Notes under the pieces: model-generated
The model's input: only the letters and a program-made list of their open reading frames with translations
Databases searched by the model: none
Told to the model about the DNA's origin: nothing
In this document: one piece after another, positions 60,759-64,000 of the stretch
How positions within the stretch are numbered: position 1 is the first letter of the stretch
Layout of the letters: every line of letters begins with the position of its first letter
From: Lentisphaerae bacterium RIFOXYA12_64_32
GTDB lineage: Bacteria; Verrucomicrobiota; Lentisphaeria; Oligosphaerales; YB12-FULL-65-16
Assembly: GCA_001803235.1 (NCBI GenBank)
Contig: MHBL01000432.1
Span: 1 to 64,000 of the forward strand
Length of the DNA: 64,000 nucleotides
Reading direction: 5' to 3'
Made by a program: the position numbers and the translations under genes

Positions 60759-62261
60759 CTAGATACTGCGGGCGGGCGGGCGCATTTGCGGGAACAGGAC
60801 GACATCGCGGATCGATTCGGCGCCGGTCAGGAGCATGATAAGCCGATCGATGCCGATGCCCATGCCGCCGGCGGGCGGCATGCCATGCTCCAGGGCGGCG
60901 AGGAAGTCCTCATCCACCGTACCCGCCTCGGCGCCGGCCGTCCGGGCCTGCTCCTCGAAGCGCCGTCTCTGGTCGACGGGATCGTTCAGTTCCGAGTATC
61001 CGGGCGATATTTCCTGGCCATTGACCTCAAGTTCAAAGACATCGACGACGGTGGGATCATCGTCGCAGCGTCGTGCCAGGGGCACAAGCTGGGCCGGGAA
61101 GCGGGTGACGAATGTCGGCTGGATCAGGGTCTGCTCGACGCGCTTCTCGTAGACTTCGTGGGTGACGTCCAGGTCGGACATTTCCGGGGTGATCTCCAGG
61201 CCCGCGGTCCGGGCGCGATCGCGGCGGGTCTCGGGTGTGACGTCGAACCAGTCCTGGCCCATGCGTTCGCGGACAAGTTCGGCATAGGCGACCTGGCGCC
61301 AGGGCCGCTGCAGGTTGATCACGGTTCCGTTCGGGTGCTGCAGGCTGAGCGTACCGAAGACGTCCTGGGCCAGGGTTGTGATCAGGTCCTCGACCAGTTC
61401 CATCATGGTGCGGCAGTCACCGTAGGCCTGGTAGATTTCGACCATGGTGAATTCGGGGTTATGCCGGCGCGATAGGCCTTCGTTGCGGAAGTTGCGGTTC
61501 AGTTCGAAGATTTTTTCAAATCCGCCGACCAGCAGGCGCTTGAGGTAGAGTTCCGGCGCGATTCTCAGGACCATGGGCATATCGAGGGCTGCGTAGTGGG
61601 TCTGGAACGGCCGCGCGGCGGCGCCGCCGGCCAGGGGTTGGAGCATGGGCGTTTCGACTTCCATAAAGCCACGCTCTTCGAGGAAGCGGCGCAGGCGCCG
61701 CACGATGTCGGCGCGGTGCCGGAAGAGCGTTCGGGCCTCCTCGTTGCAGATCAGGTCGAGGTACCGCTGACGATAGCGCCGCTCGGTATCCGCGAGTCCG
61801 TGCCACTTTTCGGGCAACGGGCGCAAGTTCTTGGCCAGCAGCCGAAAACTGTCGACCTTGAGACTGACTTCGCCCATGCGGGTGGTGAAGATCACGCCAT
61901 CGGCGGTGATGATGTCGCCGATGTCCAGCGCCTTGAACCACTGCATGGCGGTCTCGTCGAGGCGCCCTTTCTGGACGTAGAGCTGCAGTCGGCCGCTGTC
62001 GTCCTGGAGGTCGGCGAAGATGGACTTTCCCATATCGCGCCTGGCCATGAGGCGCCCGGCCAGGGAGAAGCGCAACTCCGTGCCTTCGGCGGCGCCGGCG
62101 TATTGCCGCCGTGCTTCGGCGATGGTGGTGCGGTTTTCGACGCGTCCGGCGTACGGCGGGATTCCCGCCGTCACGAGCTGCTCGTACTTGTGCAGCCGTT
62201 GCTGCCGGATGTCGGTGAGGTCCACGCCGGGGTCCGGGGCGATCTGCCCTTCCTGGGTCAT
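60759..62261 (-). CDS. lysS: Lysyl-tRNA synthetase (class II)
   Basis: LysS charges tRNA-Lys with lysine in the cytoplasm. The protein is 500 residues, normal for class II bacterial enzymes. I chose the ATG at 62261 (MTQEGQIAPDPG), with AAGGAG upstream, over an extension to 62327. The N-terminal OB-fold anticodon-binding domain contains FSLAGRLMARRDMGKSIFAD. Class II motif 2 is FELNRNFRNEGLSRRHNPEF, then TMVEIYQAY. Motif 3 is PPAGGMGIGIDRLIMLLTGA. It is the first gene of the minus-strand run lysS > fha-moxR > DUF58 > transglutaminase; the gap to moxR is about 125 bp. Confidence 0.98.
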   Translation of the reverse strand: MTQEGQIAPDPGVDLTDIRQQRLHKYEQLVTAGIPPYAGRVENRTTIAEARRQYAGAAEGTELRFSLAGRLMARRDMGKSIFADLQDDSGRLQLYVQKGRLDETAMQWFKALDIGDIITADGVIFTTRMGEVSLKVDSFRLLAKNLRPLPEKWHGLADTERRYRQRYLDLICNEEARTLFRHRADIVRRLRRFLEERGFMEVETPMLQPLAGGAAARPFQTHYAALDMPMVLRIAPELYLKRLLVGGFEKIFELNRNFRNEGLSRRHNPEFTMVEIYQAYGDCRTMMELVEDLITTLAQDVFGTLSLQHPNGTVINLQRPWRQVAYAELVRERMGQDWFDVTPETRRDRARTAGLEITPEMSDLDVTHEVYEKRVEQTLIQPTFVTRFPAQLVPLARRCDDDPTVVDVFELEVNGQEISPGYSELNDPVDQRRRFEEQARTAGAEAGTVDEDFLAALEHGMPPAGGMGIGIDRLIMLLTGAESIRDVVLFPQMRPPARSI

Positions 62262-62563
62262 TCTTCCAGTCTCCTTGTGCCTGTACGCCGCGGGCGGCTC
62301 GGCACGGCGTCCCGCGCATTGATTCACTGCGGAACCTCTAATCTACACCGTCGTGGTGCGTTCTCCATATAAGACAGAACGGACCCAACGGACTAAACGG
62401 ACCCAACGGACAGAGCGTGACGAAACGGGCGGAGTATGCGGGGCACGGCGCGGGGTCGGCGAAAAGACTGTCCGCGGGGTGGATTGTGTGTCGGGCAGGC
62501 GGTAACTTGGTGGTCCGGTGTGGGGCCGGAGCGGCGTGCGCCCGAAGAAGGAGTTCCGGAGTC
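62262..62563. other. Divergent spacer between lysS and the TolC-type gene
   Basis: About 300 bp that must hold both promoters. CAACGGACTAAACGGACCCA simple repeats occupy about 62386-62417. A minus-strand TAGATT at 62344-62339 could be the lysS -10. I could not identify a plus-strand promoter with confidence. Confidence 0.4.
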
Positions 62564-64000
62564 TTGGTCAGGCGGGCACAGAACCTGGGGTTGACCGTGC
62601 TGCTGTTGTGCGGCATGGGCTGTACGACGGCGCGGCGTCTGGCGCGTCTCGACCGGCAGGCGGCGACGTACATCGAGGCGGCGCAGCGCCAGGAATTCCC
62701 CGAACTTGCCCCGGAGAGCATCGACCTGAAGCTGTACGAAGCGCCCGCCGGTGCGGAGGGGGGACCGCCGCTGCACCTGAACCTGCGCCAGGCGCTGGCG
62801 CAGGCGGCGCGGCATAACCGCGACTACCAGACGAGCCGCGAGGCACTGTTCCTGGCAGCCGTGTCGTTACGCGTCGCGGCACACGAATGGGAGTGGAACC
62901 TGTCGCACAACGTTTCGGGGCTGCTGAGCCGCGACTTCTCGGTTCCGGAGAGCACGCTGACCGGCGATGGGGAGGCTGGTCTGAGCCACCGTCTCATCAC
63001 CGGAGCGAAGGTTTCCTCCACGGCGGCGCTGAACACGCTGCGGTACTTGAGCGGCGACCGGTCCGTGTCGGTGCAGTCGCTGGTGGACGTGACCGTGACT
63101 CAACCGCTGCTGGCTGGGGCCGGGCCCCTGGTGGCCCGGGAAAGCCTGACCCGTGCGGAGCGCAACCTGGTGTACGCGCTGCGCTCGTATGTGCGGGCCC
63201 GAAAGCGCCTGGTGCTGGACGTGGCCGGGAGTTACTACGGCGTGTTAAGGGCGGCGGAGTCGCTGACGATTGCGCGGCAGAACTGGGAGCAGTCGCGGGC
63301 GGCGCGGGAGCGCTCGGAGTTTCTGTCCGAGGCGGGCCGGGTTCCCGCGTTCCAGGTGGACCAGGCGCGGCAGGACGAATTGAATGCGAACGTCGCGCTG
63401 GTGAATCAGGAACAGGCGTATGCCGCGAGTCTGGACGGCCTCAAGCAGCAGTTGGGCCTGCCGCTGGGGATGGTGCTTGAGGCGGACCGCGCCGATCTGG
63501 AAGTACTGATGCAGGGTCAACTGCCCACGCCGCCCATGACCTGCGATGCGGCGATCGCTGCCGCGCTGCGAGACCGATTGGACTTTGTGACCGCGCAAAA
63601 CGAAGTCGAAGATGCGGAGCGCGCGGTGAAGATTGCGCGCAATGCGATGCTGCCGAAGCTCGACCTGACGCTCTCGGCCAACGCATCGAGCCCGCAGGAC
63701 TCGCGACTGCGCGACATCGCCTGGTCGGAAGGCGCGGCGTCGGCCGGCCTGAGCGGTGAACTGCCTCTGGATCGCACGTCCGAAACCGCGGATCTGCGCG
63801 CCGCCATGATCCGGCTGGAACAGCGCCGCCGGGCGCTGGACCGAATGCGCGATCAGATTGGCGCCGAATTGCTCGGTGATTGGCGCAATCTGAAGGCAAC
63901 CGAACAGAACTCACAGATCCAGGCGAACAGCGTAGACTTGGCGCGGCGGCGCGGCGAGAGTACCGAACTGCTGTTTCAAGCCGGGCGCGTGGACATGCGC
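62564..64000 (+). CDS. TolC-family outer-membrane efflux protein, probably a lipoprotein (3' end beyond the window)
   Basis: The frame is open from a TTG at 62564 to the edge (479 codons). GAAGGAG about 10-14 nt upstream supports this start; no ATG lies nearby upstream in frame. The N-terminus NLGLTVLLLCGMGCTTARRL has a lipoprotein-like hydrophobic stretch ending in Cys. Next come the two halves of an outer-membrane efflux (OEP) fold, long helices with TolC-like phrases: LNLRQALAQAARHNRDYQTS, VTVTQPLLAGAGPLVARESL, LDVAGSYYGVLRAAESLTIA, AQNEVEDAERAVKIARNAML then PKLDLTLSA. TolC proteins form trimeric outer-membrane channels for efflux pumps or type I secretion. Partner adaptor and pump genes may follow beyond the edge. 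It is divergent from lysS. Confidence 0.88.
   Translation, partial: MVRRAQNLGLTVLLLCGMGCTTARRLARLDRQAATYIEAAQRQEFPELAPESIDLKLYEAPAGAEGGPPLHLNLRQALAQAARHNRDYQTSREALFLAAVSLRVAAHEWEWNLSHNVSGLLSRDFSVPESTLTGDGEAGLSHRLITGAKVSSTAALNTLRYLSGDRSVSVQSLVDVTVTQPLLAGAGPLVARESLTRAERNLVYALRSYVRARKRLVLDVAGSYYGVLRAAESLTIARQNWEQSRAARERSEFLSEAGRVPAFQVDQARQDELNANVALVNQEQAYAASLDGLKQQLGLPLGMVLEADRADLEVLMQGQLPTPPMTCDAAIAAALRDRLDFVTAQNEVEDAERAVKIARNAMLPKLDLTLSANASSPQDSRLRDIAWSEGAASAGLSGELPLDRTSETADLRAAMIRLEQRRRALDRMRDQIGAELLGDWRNLKATEQNSQIQANSVDLARRRGESTELLFQAGRVDMR

Noticed and set aside
62262..62327. 22-codon extension of LysS
   Set aside because: The ATG at 62261 has AAGGAG upstream and gives the normal family length.

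Overview
The window is GC-rich, and almost every gene lies on the minus strand. The exceptions are a tRNA-Pro and a TolC-family gene cut by the right edge. The gene content (giant beta-helix surface protein, cohesin/dockerin/cadherin secreted proteins, a small PVC-type hypothetical protein, many palindromic intergenic repeats) suggests a Gram-negative bacterium of the PVC superphylum, perhaps Kiritimatiellota or Lentisphaerota. That assignment is inference from style; no phylogenetic marker was compared.

The left 10 kb is an accessory surface/mobile region. It holds a degraded IS91-like transposase at the edge, a 290-bp palindromic element, a 799-residue secreted Ig-like protein, and the C-terminal relic of a REP-associated (Y1) transposase among short palindromes. 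A 1416-residue secreted protein follows, with Calx-beta, cadherin, two cohesin-like and a dockerin-like region. Then come a 72-residue hypothetical gene between direct repeats and a tandem array of about 104-bp units.

The centre (10.2-48.1 kb) is a two-partner secretion locus read on the minus strand: promoter, a structured leader of about 290 nt, tpsB, then a 33-kb tpsA ending at a strong terminator. TpsA is about 11,054 residues. TpsB is unusual: about 780 residues of Ala/Lys/Glu-rich coiled coil, TolA-like in composition, precede normal POTRA domains and a 16-strand-type barrel. This pair is the best candidate for something undescribed.

The right part (48.4-64 kb) is core-like: tRNA-Pro, dapA, proC, recA, cinA, acpS. 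Next comes the order lysS > fha-moxR > DUF58 > transglutaminase, the well-known MoxR/DUF58/transglutaminase module with an FHA domain fused to the MoxR ATPase. A TolC-type outer-membrane lipoprotein diverges from lysS at the right edge.

Spacers carry distinct families of palindromic or simple repeats, each confined to its own part of the window. An AT-rich element of about 28 bp is shared by the recA promoter and the acpS-cinA spacer, suggesting common control.
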